Below, in pieces: positions 1 to 6,008 of a stretch of 6,008 nt of DNA. The notes beneath the pieces are model-generated. The model was not told the DNA's origin. It made no database searches and saw only the letters and a list, made by a program, of their open reading frames with translations. Position numbers and translations under genes: made by a program. The stretch covers positions 1-6,008 of the forward strand of contig CAMWQK010000059.1 in assembly GCA_947176445.1 (NCBI GenBank), read 5' to 3'. The DNA comes from an uncultured Clostridia bacterium. GTDB taxonomy: Bacteria; Bacillota; Clostridia; Christensenellales; Borkfalkiaceae. The stretch's first letter is position 1. Each line of letters starts with the position of its first letter.

Positions 1-3000
1 AACACCGGCTCTTCGCGGTCGTATGCGACGGCGTCGAGCTTGTTTGCAAGAATTTCTTTGGTTAAGAGCCGTTCGATGTACTCCTGCTGCGCACCCGAGA
101 AGGTGACGACGCCGATGCTCGAACGGGCGAGGACGGGGTCTTTCAGGCGGCGGACGACTTCGCGCACGAGCGCTTCCGCCTCCTTTGCATTGCGCTTGGT
201 AAAGCCGCGGTCGTACGTGCCGTCGATGAGGTTGAGGCGCACCTTGTTTTCAAGCGCGTCGGGCGACGGGAAGGTACACAGGCGGTTGTCGTAATACATG
301 CCGTTGGAGAAGGCGATGAGCGACTCGTGCTTACTGCGGTAGTGCCATACGAGGTGCCGCTCGGGAAGTCCCAACGCAAGGCAGTCGTCGAGAATGCTTT
401 CGAGATCCTCGTTTTCGAGGTTCTCCTCGTCCACGTACGCTGAATGGAAGAACGCAGTCGGCGGCAGCTGACGGGGATCGCCCACGACGATCGCCGACTT
501 TGCACGGGCGATCGAGCCGATCGCCTCCGCCGTCGTCATCTGCGAAGCCTCGTCGAAGATGACGAGATCGAACGCGTCCGAGACGGGCTGAATATACTGT
601 GCCACCGTGATGGGGCTCATGAGCATACAGGGTGCGACCGTCTTTAGAAGTTCGGGAATTTCCGCAAACAGCGCCCTTAGTCCCGTGCCGCGCAGATTGC
701 TCTTTGCAAGGCGGGTGAACGTGGAGAGCTCTACGCTCAAGCTCCCCTCTCCGTCCGCATCGGGCAGGCGGGAGATGAGCTGCGCGCGGATCTTCTCCTT
801 GGAGAGACGCGAGAATTCCTCCCAGGCAAGACGGAACTTCTCGATGGTGTCTTCGAGCGTCCCTACCGTCATGCGCGAAAGATACGGGTCGGCGGGAATG
901 TTGATTTCGAGGAAGTTTTTATAGACGTTCTTCTCAAATCCCGCAAGAATGTTTTCGCCCTTGAGCTTGCCGCTTTCGAGCGCGTCCGAGACGAAGCTTA
1001 AGCCCGCCTTTTTCAGCTTTTCCGCTGTCTGGCGGTACATGCACCAGTTGGGGAGCATGTCCACGTTGTCGATGAGCGCACCCGCCGTCGCCGCGTAGTG
1101 ATCGAGCACGTCGTCTTCGAAGAGACGGTTCTTGTCGGCATTCGTGACGCGGACAAAGCTGCGGAGCGCGCGAAGGTAGCTCTCGTGCGCCTTGACGAAC
1201 CCTTCAAGCACGGGCATGGTATACCCGCATGCGGCACGCATGCACATGCCGTTGAAGGAATCGGGATTGTAGTCCATAAACGCAACGGCGCAGGTTGCAT
1301 GCAGTTCGTTGAGATCGGCAAGGAACTCGGCGCGCTTTTTGAACACGATGTCCCCGCCGCGGTCGCAGAAATTCTTCGCAAGCGCGGTATTCCCCTTGAT
1401 GCGCTCCATCGCCTCGTAGATCTCGACGACGGTCTGTAAGAACTTGGGCACGTCCTCTTCGGCAAGCGGGTAGATCGAAGCGCGCGTCAAACGCTTTGCA
1501 ACGGCGAGCGCTGCGCGGTTGAGCTTGTAATCTCCCCCCACTTCCAGATACTTTTTGAGCGCCTCGTACTCCTTGCCGATATCGACAAGCGATTTGAAGT
1601 ACTTGTTATAGTAGGCAAGGCAGTCGTCAAGCCGCTTGTTCGCATTGAAGAACACGTAGAATTCCGCCTCGTCTACGCCCGCGAAGTACTTGTTGTATTT
1701 GCCCGAGGCGAGCGACTGCGCGATGTTTTTAAGCAATTCCAACTTGCGCTTGGTGATGGTAGAGACCTTCTGACGGTAAAATTCGAGGAAGAGCGAGAGA
1801 TACGCCTTGATGTGGCGGATCTCCGTCATGAGCACCTCGCACGCGCAGAACAGGCTGTCGCGCAGTTCGAGCGAGTACTCGGTGAGATTGACGTTCTCGA
1901 AGGGCGAATTGAACACGCCCCCGCACTCCTTCGCCGCCGCGGCGGCGGAGAGGATCATGTTTCTGCACTCGGAGAGCTTCTTCTCCGTGAGCGTATCGTA
2001 GAAGCTGCTCTCGATGTCCATGACGTCGGGCGCAGACTTGTTTTTCAGATAGAGCAGGATCGCCTGATAGACGGATACGCCGAGGCGGCGCTTTTTATGC
2101 AGCGCGAGAATGGGCGCTTTCAGCTCTTCGCGCAACCCCACGATCTCTTCGGCGCGGGCGGAGAAATTCCCCTCCGTCCCTTCCGTTACAAGCGATAACG
2201 TATCCTCGAGCTTCTTGAGAACTTCCGCCTTGTCCGTCTTGTTGGAGTGAAGCTCTAAGCAGAACTCGCCGATCCCGATCCCGTCGAGACGCTTTTTGAC
2301 GACGTCGAGCGCGGCTTTCTTTTCCGCGACGAACAGAACCCGCTTCCCGTCGGACAGCGCGTTTGCGATGATGTTGGTGATCGTCTGGCTCTTGCCCGTT
2401 CCGGGCGGACCGTGCAGGACGAAGCTCGCGCCCGTTGCCGAGAGCGCGACGGCGGAGTACTGCGAGCTGTCCGAAGGCAGCGGCAATAAGATTTTGGAGG
2501 GAAAACCGTCGTCCTCCTCCTGCGGCGGTTCGAACTCCTGCTTTTCGAGGCGATGGCTTAATAGCGCGGAGACGATCCTGTTCTTTCTCAGCTCGGGCAG
2601 GTGGTGGCGGATATCGTTCCACATGAGATAGTTCTGGAAGGAGAACGTCGAAAGATAGGCGTCGTTTACCACGTTCCAGCCCTTCATGTTCGCCGTCTCG
2701 GCGCGCACCATCGAGAGGATCTCCGAAATTTTCAAAGCGGACACGTCCTCACCGAGCCCCCGCACGTCGATGTTGAATTCCTGTTTGAGATATTCGAGGA
2801 GCGTGCTGTTTACGAAGTATTCCCTGTCCGAGATCTCTAACGAGAAATCCTCGTTTCCCTTCGCACGCTTTAGAAGAGCGGGCGCGAGCACGAGCGGCGC
2901 ATACCGCTGTTTATTATCCTCTTTGCCCACGTACTGCAAGAACCCGAACGCAAGGTATAAAATCTTTGCGCCCGACTCCTCGTCCGCCTCGCGATTTTTG

Positions 3001-4394
3001 CGAATGAGGCGCACGGCGGTATCGGCAAGCGTCTTACTGTCGCAATAGGCGCGGAGCATGCCCTTGCGCTGTTCGAGCTTTGTAAGCTCCTTCTTGCCCG
3101 CTTCCACCTCGCCGCCGAACGCGGGCATATTTTCCGCACCCGCTTTCAGGCGCATGCCCGAATCGCTCAGGCGCGTATACAGCTCGTCGCAGCCCGTAAT
3201 GCACAGGTGAAGCGCGTTCCTGCCGTTGAAATTGAGGAGCGCGTTCTTGGTCGTAAGATCGAGAAGCCGACGCTCCCACTGCTTATTCTTGGACTGCTTG
3301 CCCGCAAGCGAGAGCTTTTTGAGAACGGGCAAAGGCGCGGGCGCGTTCTCGTCCGACATGTCGCTAGGTGCGATGAGCTCGTACCCGTGAATGTTCCTGC
3401 CGCGCAGGGGCAGCGATAGTATCTGCCCGATCCGACAGCGGCGGATATCGACAAAGCACTCGTAATAGTTCGCCTTCAACTTCTGGCGGAAGTGCGTCTC
3501 CGACGGAGTGAACGCCACGCTCTTTTCGCTGAACAGATCCTCAACGTCGAAGAAACTTAAATTGTTGATGCCCTCGGAGACGTATTTTTCGACGATGTCC
3601 GCATCGTCGGTGACGCTGTCGAGAAAGCAGCTGTCGTACAGCCAAAGCCCAACGGCGACGGTGTCTTTACCCACGGCAAGGACGGGATGCAGGTGCGCCG
3701 CTTCGAGACAGGAGCAGGCAAAGATGCCGAGCTCGAGCGCGGTTGCGCTCTTCTCCTTTAAGAGATTGTTCTTCGTCGCAGGCAGCGGCTTTGTGAGATC
3801 GCACGCGCCCGAACGCTCAAAGGCATGGCTCTTGATAGAGGCAAAGATCACCGCGGCGATCTGGCGGACGGTATTCTTATCCGCGCCCGTATAGCCGATG
3901 AACTCGGTATCGATCTTCCACTTTTTCAGGCGCTTGCCCGCGTCCGCCAAAATGAGCGAGCAGTCCTGAACGCGCGGGCGCACAAACGCTGCAAGCCGCT
4001 CGGGATTGCCCTCCAAGCCCTCCCACCAATCAAAGGGAAGCGCGGTGATATTGACGCTCTGGGTGCAAGCCGTCGCGCCGTCGATGGACGCGCCGAGCGT
4101 AATTGCGAGCGTTCTGATCTCGTCGTTCTCGGAGAGAAACAGGGGCGAAAAGATCCCCTCGGGGTTCATCTCCACCGAGCTCTCAAAAGGCACTTCCGCC
4201 GTGCCCTCGTAGGGCAAAATAAGCCCCTCCGCACTCTCTGCGCGGACGGTGACGGTGAGCGCCTCGCTGTAATCGTTCTTTATCTGCAAGGACACGGGCG
4301 TGCGGAGATAGTAGTCCGCATACCCGACGTACTTCGGAAATCTCGCACTGAGAGTAATCTTGTCCTTTATTGAATTTTTCAACTTTGATGCCAT
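1..4394 (-). CDS. Giant DUF4011-type superfamily 1 (Upf1-like) helicase, 3' end cut by the window
   Basis: This is a very large predicted ATP-dependent DNA or RNA helicase of the COG1112 type, at least 1464 residues long and still open at position 1. The start is ATG at 4392-4394. It has an AAGGAG site 5 nt upstream and an in-frame stop at 4404-4406, so no longer start is possible. Visible order: a beta-rich N-terminal region (about 1-118); an LPFDWWEG motif (119-126) leading into a transglutaminase-like region (about 125-260); a DUF4011 core WERRLLDLTTKNALLNF (373-389); Walker A GPPGTGKS (662-669); motif Ia with VLFVAEKKAAL (686-696) and LELHSNK (713-719); a long helical insertion (about 720-1280); Walker B DLVIFDEASQM with D1281 and E1282; GDPRQLPP (1305-1312); HYRS (1351-1354); and a SIGVVTFSGAQQE stretch near the visible end. 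All key ATPase residues are present, so the motor is probably active. Relatives commonly end in a restriction-endonuclease-like or other nuclease domain, which cannot be seen here. The substrate and role are unknown. A defence or DNA-repair role is only inferred from the family. Confidence 0.93.
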   Translation of the reverse strand, partial: MASKLKNSIKDKITLSARFPKYVGYADYYLRTPVSLQIKNDYSEALTVTVRAESAEGLILPYEGTAEVPFESSVEMNPEGIFSPLFLSENDEIRTLAITLGASIDGATACTQSVNITALPFDWWEGLEGNPERLAAFVRPRVQDCSLILADAGKRLKKWKIDTEFIGYTGADKNTVRQIAAVIFASIKSHAFERSGACDLTKPLPATKNNLLKEKSATALELGIFACSCLEAAHLHPVLAVGKDTVAVGLWLYDSCFLDSVTDDADIVEKYVSEGINNLSFFDVEDLFSEKSVAFTPSETHFRQKLKANYYECFVDIRRCRIGQILSLPLRGRNIHGYELIAPSDMSDENAPAPLPVLKKLSLAGKQSKNKQWERRLLDLTTKNALLNFNGRNALHLCITGCDELYTRLSDSGMRLKAGAENMPAFGGEVEAGKKELTKLEQRKGMLRAYCDSKTLADTAVRLIRKNREADEESGAKILYLAFGFLQYVGKEDNKQRYAPLVLAPALLKRAKGNEDFSLEISDREYFVNSTLLEYLKQEFNIDVRGLGEDVSALKISEILSMVRAETANMKGWNVVNDAYLSTFSFQNYLMWNDIRHHLPELRKNRIVSALLSHRLEKQEFEPPQEEDDGFPSKILLPLPSDSSQYSAVALSATGASFVLHGPPGTGKSQTITNIIANALSDGKRVLFVAEKKAALDVVKKRLDGIGIGEFCLELHSNKTDKAEVLKKLEDTLSLVTEGTEGNFSARAEEIVGLREELKAPILALHKKRRLGVSVYQAILLYLKNKSAPDVMDIESSFYDTLTEKKLSECRNMILSAAAAAKECGGVFNSPFENVNLTEYSLELRDSLFCACEVLMTEIRHIKAYLSLFLEFYRQKVSTITKRKLELLKNIAQSLASGKYNKYFAGVDEAEFYVFFNANKRLDDCLAYYNKYFKSLVDIGKEYEALKKYLEVGGDYKLNRAALAVAKRLTRASIYPLAEEDVPKFLQTVVEIYEAMERIKGNTALAKNFCDRGGDIVFKKRAEFLADLNELHATCAVAFMDYNPDSFNGMCMRAACGYTMPVLEGFVKAHESYLRALRSFVRVTNADKNRLFEDDVLDHYAATAGALIDNVDMLPNWCMYRQTAEKLKKAGLSFVSDALESGKLKGENILAGFEKNVYKNFLEINIPADPYLSRMTVGTLEDTIEKFRLAWEEFSRLSKEKIRAQLISRLPDADGEGSLSVELSTFTRLAKSNLRGTGLRALFAEIPELLKTVAPCMLMSPITVAQYIQPVSDAFDLVIFDEASQMTTAEAIGSIARAKSAIVVGDPRQLPPTAFFHSAYVDEENLENEDLESILDDCLALGLPERHLVWHYRSKHESLIAFSNGMYYDNRLCTFPSPDALENKVRLNLIDGTYDRGFTKRNAKEAEALVREVVRRLKDPVLARSSIGVVTFSGAQQEYIERLLTKEILANKLDAVAYDREEPV
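550..2240 (-). other. Long helical insertion between Walker A/Ia and Walker B of the helicase
   Basis: Between the LELHSNK motif (ending at residue 719) and Walker B (D1281) lie about 560 residues rich in Leu, Lys, Glu, Ala and Tyr, and poor in Gly and Pro. This reads as alpha-helical or coiled-coil. A large insertion at this place is a known trait of DUF4011/COG1112 helicases and could serve as a stalk or partner-binding arm. The stretch includes a run of five alanines encoded by a GC palindrome at 1932-1947, and the element YNKYF occurs twice, about 30 residues apart. No catalytic motif was recognised within it. Confidence 0.6.
3600..4050 (-). other. Transglutaminase-like region of the helicase, catalytic residues apparently lost
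   Basis: Residues about 116-265 of the giant helicase resemble the papain/transglutaminase-like segment found before DUF4011 in this family. Landmarks are LPFDWWEG, then AAFVRPRVQD, then KSATALELGIFACSCLEAA, then DTVAVGLWLYDS. From memory, relatives typically read roughly GTCLDLALLLAA.LE.AGL.P followed by GHAFVGVWL, with Cys and His as the catalytic pair. Aligned on the TxL and VGxWL frames, the Cys position holds A219 (codon 3738-3740) and the His position holds T245 (codon 3660-3662). The fold seems kept while catalysis is lost, which suggests a structural or binding role. The domain call is by eye, so the exact limits are approximate. Confidence 0.6.
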
Positions 4395-4399
4395 ACAAT

Positions 4400-4405
4400 C
4401 TCCTT
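4400..4405 (-). promoter_or_regulatory. Ribosome binding site of the giant helicase
   Basis: The minus strand reads AAGGAG, then five bases (ATTGT), then ATG at 4394. Together with the in-frame stop at 4404-4406, which overlaps this site, it fixes the start codon. The whole gap between yraN and the helicase is only 31 nt. It shows no -35/-10 pair and no hairpin with a T-run, so the helicase is probably read from the upstream operon transcript. Confidence 0.85.
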
Positions 4406-4425
4406 AAAGTACACGCAGCTTCGCT

Positions 4426-4785
4426 CTATATAAACGCATTCTCGAAGTAGGTCAGTTCCCCGTTGTAGATCGCTGCAACGTCGTAGCGAATAGGCACTTC
4501 CTCGCCGAGCGTCGAACAGTAGAACTTTGCGATCGTGCGGTATCGCTGCTGCTTGGCGCGTGTCACCGCTTCGGACGGCAGACCGTACTCGTCGCTGTTC
4601 CTCGTCTTGACCTCGACAAAGCAAACCGTGTCCTTCTGCTTTGCGACGATGTCCGCTTCTCCGAACGGGGTCGTGTAATTGCGGAAGAGAATTTTATAGC
4701 CGTGCTTTTTCAAGTAACGGCAAGTTAAATCTTCGCCTGACCGTCCCAGAATTTTTTTACGAAGGTCTTTCGGTGAATTTTGCAT
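4426..4785 (-). CDS. yraN: YraN/UPF0102 family nuclease-like protein
   Basis: This encodes 119 residues, the usual length for the YraN/UPF0102 family, which has a Holliday-junction-resolvase-like (restriction-endonuclease) fold. The family is widespread next to rnhB, but its biological role is not settled. Visible family motifs are GRSGEDLTCRYL (14-25), with E18 in the GxxGE position; FGEADIVA (41-48), with D45; FVEVKTR (56-62), with E58 and K60 matching the D-(D/E)xK nuclease pattern; YGLPSEAVT (67-75); and IRYDV (99-103). All putative catalytic residues are present. The start is ATG at 4783-4785, preceded by a strong GGAGGTG site with 5 nt spacing. The first 61 nt overlap the end of rnhB in another frame, which suggests coupled translation. 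The stop (TAG, 4426-4428) lies 31 nt before the giant helicase. A nucleic-acid-processing role is plausible from the fold and neighbours but is inferred. Confidence 0.95.
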   Translation of the reverse strand: MQNSPKDLRKKILGRSGEDLTCRYLKKHGYKILFRNYTTPFGEADIVAKQKDTVCFVEVKTRNSDEYGLPSEAVTRAKQQRYRTIAKFYCSTLGEEVPIRYDVAAIYNGELTYFENAFI

Positions 4786-5345
4786 ATGCCCACCTCCCGA
4801 ATGGCGCGGATATGTTCCTGTGTGCCGTAGCCTGCATTGCGTTCAAATCCGTACATGGGGTACTCCTTCGCAAAATCCTTCATGAGCGCGTCACGGTAGA
4901 CCTTTGCGAGAATACTCGCCGCGCCGATGCTTGCAACGAGCGCGTCGCCCTTGACAATGCTCTTTTGCGGCGTCTCGATATCCAGCGTCATATTACCGTC
5001 GGTGAGTACCATGTCCGCCTTTACGCGCAAATTTTCAACGGCGCGCTTCATGCACAGCCGCGTTGCCTGCAAAATGTTGATCTCGTCGATCGTGTCTGCG
5101 TCCACTTCCTCGATCGCATACGCGATCGCGCGCTCCTTGATGAGCTCCGCAAGCGCTTCCCGCTTCTTTGCGGTGAGCTTCTTACTGTCGTCGATCCCGA
5201 CGATGCGCTTTTCTTTGTCGAGCGGGAGAATGACCGCCGCGCACACGACGGGGCCCGCAAGCGGGCCTCTGCCCACTTCGTCCACGCCCGCAACGCGGGC
5301 ATACCCCTGCCTTAAATACTCTTCTTCCGTCGTAAGCAGATCCAT
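4725..5345 (-). CDS. rnhB: Ribonuclease HII
   Basis: RNase HII cuts the RNA strand of RNA-DNA hybrids and incises at single ribonucleotides left in DNA, starting ribonucleotide excision repair in the cytoplasm. The 206-residue product has the family hallmarks in order: AGVDEVGRGPLAGPV (19-33) with metal ligands D22 and E23; DSKKL (53-57); EINILQAT (88-95); TDGN (115-118) with D116; KGDALVASIGAASILAKV (132-149) with D134; RD (151-152); YGTQEH; and the terminal IHRKTF signature. All four acidic metal-binding residues are present. The chosen start is ATG at 5343-5345. It lies 4 nt after the rbgA stop and has a GAGGT site 6 nt upstream. The same frame extends to an ATG at 5501, but that would overlap rbgA by about 150 nt and add 52 residues with no family similarity. 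The length is normal for the family, and the C terminus overlaps yraN by 61 nt. Confidence 0.97.
   Translation of the reverse strand: MDLLTTEEEYLRQGYARVAGVDEVGRGPLAGPVVCAAVILPLDKEKRIVGIDDSKKLTAKKREALAELIKERAIAYAIEEVDADTIDEINILQATRLCMKRAVENLRVKADMVLTDGNMTLDIETPQKSIVKGDALVASIGAASILAKVYRDALMKDFAKEYPMYGFERNAGYGTQEHIRAIREVGICKIHRKTFVKKFWDGQAKI
4791..4797 (-). promoter_or_regulatory. Ribosome binding site of yraN, inside the rnhB coding region
   Basis: The minus strand reads GGAGGTG, then GGCAT, then the yraN ATG at 4785. The site lies within rnhB codons for the REVGI stretch, so the rnhB sequence here serves both as protein code and as an initiation signal. It is near-perfect and supports this yraN start despite the 61-nt overlap. 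Confidence 0.8.
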
Positions 5346-5349
5346 TTCG

Positions 5350-6008
5350 CTACCTCGCAAGCCCGACGGCGACAAGGTCGTCCTTCGTATCGAGGGTGAT
5401 ACAGCCGAGCTTGCCCTTTCTGAAATCGTCGATGACGGCGCGCTCGCCGCGCTCGTAGTCGTAATCGTTGTTGCCCCGAAGCAGAAACCCGCGGCGCACA
5501 CACACGCGGTTGAGCATTTCGAGCGGCTCGCCGCCCGTAATGCCGTAGCGCTCGGTGAGGCGGCTCAAATAGGTCGCGGAGAGCTCCTCCAAGAGACAGA
5601 GCGCGATCTCGTCCATCTCCAAAATATCGTCGTTGATACTGCCGATATAGGCAAGCCGACGGGCAAGACGCTGATCCTCGCACGCGGGCGGCATCGTACC
5701 GGGGCTGTCCATCAGCTCGAACGAGCCGCACTTCACCCACTGCTTGCCACGCGTGACCCCCGCTTTATTGCCTGTAATTGCCTTGTTCGCGCCCGCCAGA
5801 CGGTTGATGAGCGTACTCTTGCCCGTGTTGGGTACGCCCGCAATGAGGAAGCGTACGGGCTTATTCGAGCCTTTCTCTTTGAGCCGCTCCGTCTTTTCCT
5901 TCACGAGCTCGGTCATGGCACCGCGTAACGCCCTTGCGCCCGCGGGAGTATTTGCGTCGATCTTGATTGCGTTCTTTCCGCTCGCCCTGATCGCGGCGAG
6001 TAGCTGTA
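5350..6008 (-). CDS. rbgA: Ribosome biogenesis GTPase RbgA/YlqF, 5' end cut by the window
   Basis: RbgA (YlqF) is a circularly permuted GTPase of the YlqF/YawG family that acts in late assembly of the 50S ribosomal subunit. The frame is open from the window edge to a TAG at 5350-5352, giving 218 visible residues, roughly three quarters of a usual protein of about 280. In this family the G4 (NKxD) and G5 motifs come first. G4 is therefore off-window, and the KIDANTPAGARAL stretch near the visible start is the segment just before the P-loop. Numbering from the first visible codon, G1 is GVPNTGKST (57-65) with K63, G2 is around GVTRGKQW (83-90) with T85, and G3 is DSPG (100-103) where most relatives have DTPG. 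The C-terminal part shows the family pattern EDQRLARRLAYIGSI, then ERYGI, then RRGFLLRGNNDYDYERG, then DDFRKGKLGCITLD. An internal ATG at 5914-5916 is not the start, because conserved sequence continues upstream. The gene is followed by rnhB after 4 nt. Confidence 0.95.
   Translation of the reverse strand, partial: QLLAAIRASGKNAIKIDANTPAGARALRGAMTELVKEKTERLKEKGSNKPVRFLIAGVPNTGKSTLINRLAGANKAITGNKAGVTRGKQWVKCGSFELMDSPGTMPPACEDQRLARRLAYIGSINDDILEMDEIALCLLEELSATYLSRLTERYGITGGEPLEMLNRVCVRRGFLLRGNNDYDYERGERAVIDDFRKGKLGCITLDTKDDLVAVGLAR
5352..5356 (-). promoter_or_regulatory. Ribosome binding site of rnhB, fused to the rbgA stop codon
   Basis: The minus strand reads GAGGTAG. GAGGT is the ribosome binding site and the last three bases (TAG, 5350-5352) are the rbgA stop, so the two share a base. 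Six bases (AGCGAA) separate GAGGT from the rnhB ATG at 5345. A ribosome ending rbgA would therefore sit on the rnhB initiation region, which points to coupled translation. It decides the rnhB start over the upstream in-frame ATG at 5501. Confidence 0.7.

Noticed and set aside
1932..1947. Perfect 16-bp GC palindrome (cgccgccgcggcggcg)
   Set aside because: It lies inside the helicase gene and is explained by a run of five alanine codons (GCG/GCC). There is no T-run or second copy to suggest a terminator or site.
1812..2198. Plus-strand and alternate minus-strand frames of 60-175 codons within 1-4394
   Set aside because: The giant helicase frame is continuous through this region and carries family motifs on both sides. 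The smaller frames are low-complexity Arg/Ala/Ser-rich shadows.
4395..4425. Possible promoter or terminator between yraN and the helicase
   Set aside because: The 31 nt hold the ribosome binding site and little else. No hairpin with a T-run and no credible -35/-10 pair is visible.
4641..5315. Plus-strand reading frame of 224 codons opposite rnhB and yraN
   Set aside because: It is antisense to two genes with clear family motifs. Its translation shows no recognisable domain, and GC-rich codon use on the minus strand keeps the opposite frame open.
5346..5501. Longer N terminus for rnhB from an ATG at 5501
   Set aside because: It would overlap conserved rbgA sequence by about 150 nt, and the added residues do not resemble RNase HII. 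The ATG at 5345 has its own ribosome binding site and gives a normal length.
4927..5928. Plus-strand reading frame of 333 codons opposite rbgA and rnhB
   Set aside because: It is the longest antisense frame but mirrors RbgA and RNase HII codons. No family resemblance was seen, so it is a compositional shadow.

Overview
The window is about 6 kb of gene-dense bacterial DNA with moderately high GC. All supported genes lie on the minus strand, so transcription runs from position 6008 towards position 1. The order in that direction is rbgA/ylqF (start outside the window), rnhB, yraN, then a very large superfamily 1 helicase gene that runs off the window at position 1. The block rbgA-rnhB-yraN is typical of Firmicutes chromosomes, especially Clostridia. 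The GC content and strong AAGGAG/GGAGG-type ribosome binding sites fit an uncultured, GC-richer clostridial lineage. That placement is an inference; no rRNA or other taxonomic marker is present.

Positions 5350-6008 hold the C-terminal three quarters of RbgA, a circularly permuted GTPase for 50S ribosome assembly. Its P-loop and DxPG motifs are visible. Positions 4725-5345 hold RNase HII with all four metal-binding acidic residues. Positions 4426-4785 hold a YraN/UPF0102 nuclease-like protein. The three genes are tightly packed: 4 nt between rbgA and rnhB, and a 61-nt overlap between rnhB and yraN. This suggests one mRNA with coupled translation.

Positions 1-4394 hold one uninterrupted reading frame of at least 1464 codons. 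From the N terminus it has a beta-rich region, a transglutaminase-like region, a DUF4011 segment, a Upf1-like helicase first half (Walker A K668), an approximately 560-residue helical insertion, then Walker B (D1281-E1282), a GDPRQLPP motif and further C-terminal helicase motifs. The C-terminal end, where relatives often carry a nuclease domain, lies beyond the window. Such COG1112-type helicases often occur in accessory or defence-like contexts. Here it follows a housekeeping operon by only 31 nt, and its transglutaminase-like region appears to have lost both the catalytic Cys and His.

There is almost no non-coding DNA (31 nt plus 4 nt). I saw no RNA gene, mobile element, CRISPR array, promoter or terminator. 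The long plus-strand reading frames are antisense shadows of these genes. The one part that could belong to a poorly described system is the large helicase. The rest is ordinary housekeeping sequence.
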